Shown piece by piece: positions 6,443-6,569 of a stretch of 6,569 nucleotides of DNA. The first letter of the stretch is position 1, and each line of letters starts with the position of its first letter. The translations under genes and the position numbers were made by a program. This DNA is from Fimbriimonadaceae bacterium. Lineage in GTDB: Bacteria > Armatimonadota > Fimbriimonadia > Fimbriimonadales > Fimbriimonadaceae. The stretch covers positions 1 to 6,569 of the forward strand of contig JAIBBE010000062.1 of the NCBI GenBank assembly GCA_019694835.1. Reading direction: 5' to 3'. The notes below the pieces were generated by a model. The model worked only from the letters and a program-made list of their open reading frames with translations, searched no databases and was not told where the DNA came from.

Positions 6443-6569
6443 TTGGAACTCGCGGGTGTTGGTCCGGGCTCAGCCAATAGTACCGCAGTGGTCGCGCGAC
6501 GATTCCTCGGGGTCGCATAGCTTACGCTACTGGCCAGCTCGCCAAAAGTGTAGAAGCGAAGCAGACTGG
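6443..6569. promoter_or_regulatory. upstream region of the GIY-YIG/DGQHR operon
   Basis: No gene is visible in these 127 bases. They should hold the promoter of the minus-strand operon, but no convincing -35/-10 pair was found. Short symmetric sequences are present: the 10-bp palindrome GTCGCGCGAC at 6491-6500, a small hairpin TAGC-TTAC-GCTA at about 6518-6529, and the 8-bp palindrome CTGGCCAG at 6530-6537. They may be operator-like or may be chance in GC-rich DNA. Confidence 0.3.

Overview
This is a 6.6 kb piece of a high-GC bacterial genome that carries part of a DNA phosphorothioation (Dnd) locus. Next to it is a second two-gene unit that encodes another DGQHR-domain protein and a GIY-YIG nuclease-like protein. 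The phylum cannot be fixed from the sequence. The GC-rich dnd half, the GTG starts and the divergent dndA / dndBC layout (as in the classical Streptomyces arrangement) are compatible with several high-GC groups.

Left half (1-3569). On the minus strand dndB (2351-1182) is followed by dndC (from 1264, running off the left edge). On the plus strand dndA (2439-3569) is transcribed away from dndB. DndA is a cysteine desulfurase that mobilises sulfur. DndC is a PP-loop / PAPS-reductase-like protein with an SGGKDS nucleotide-binding motif and a cysteine set suited to an Fe-S cluster. DndB is a DGQHR protein known in this family as a regulator of the modification genes. dndD and dndE would be expected past the left edge, in the direction dndC is transcribed. 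The 87 bp between dndB and dndA holds weak, overlapping face-to-face promoter-like sequences.

Middle (3570-3850). This is a 281 bp non-coding stretch between convergent genes. It contains an 11-bp perfect inverted repeat placed as a terminator for the right-hand operon.

Right half (3851-6442, minus strand). A GIY-YIG-like gene (GTG start at 6442) is followed after 3 bp by a 639-codon DGQHR gene. The two look co-transcribed and point toward dndA. GC content looks lower in the large DGQHR gene than in the dnd genes. This pair is the most interesting part of the window: a second, long DndB-like protein coupled to a possible nuclease beside a phosphorothioation locus. A role in phosphorothioate-linked defence is inferred from context only and is not shown by the sequence.
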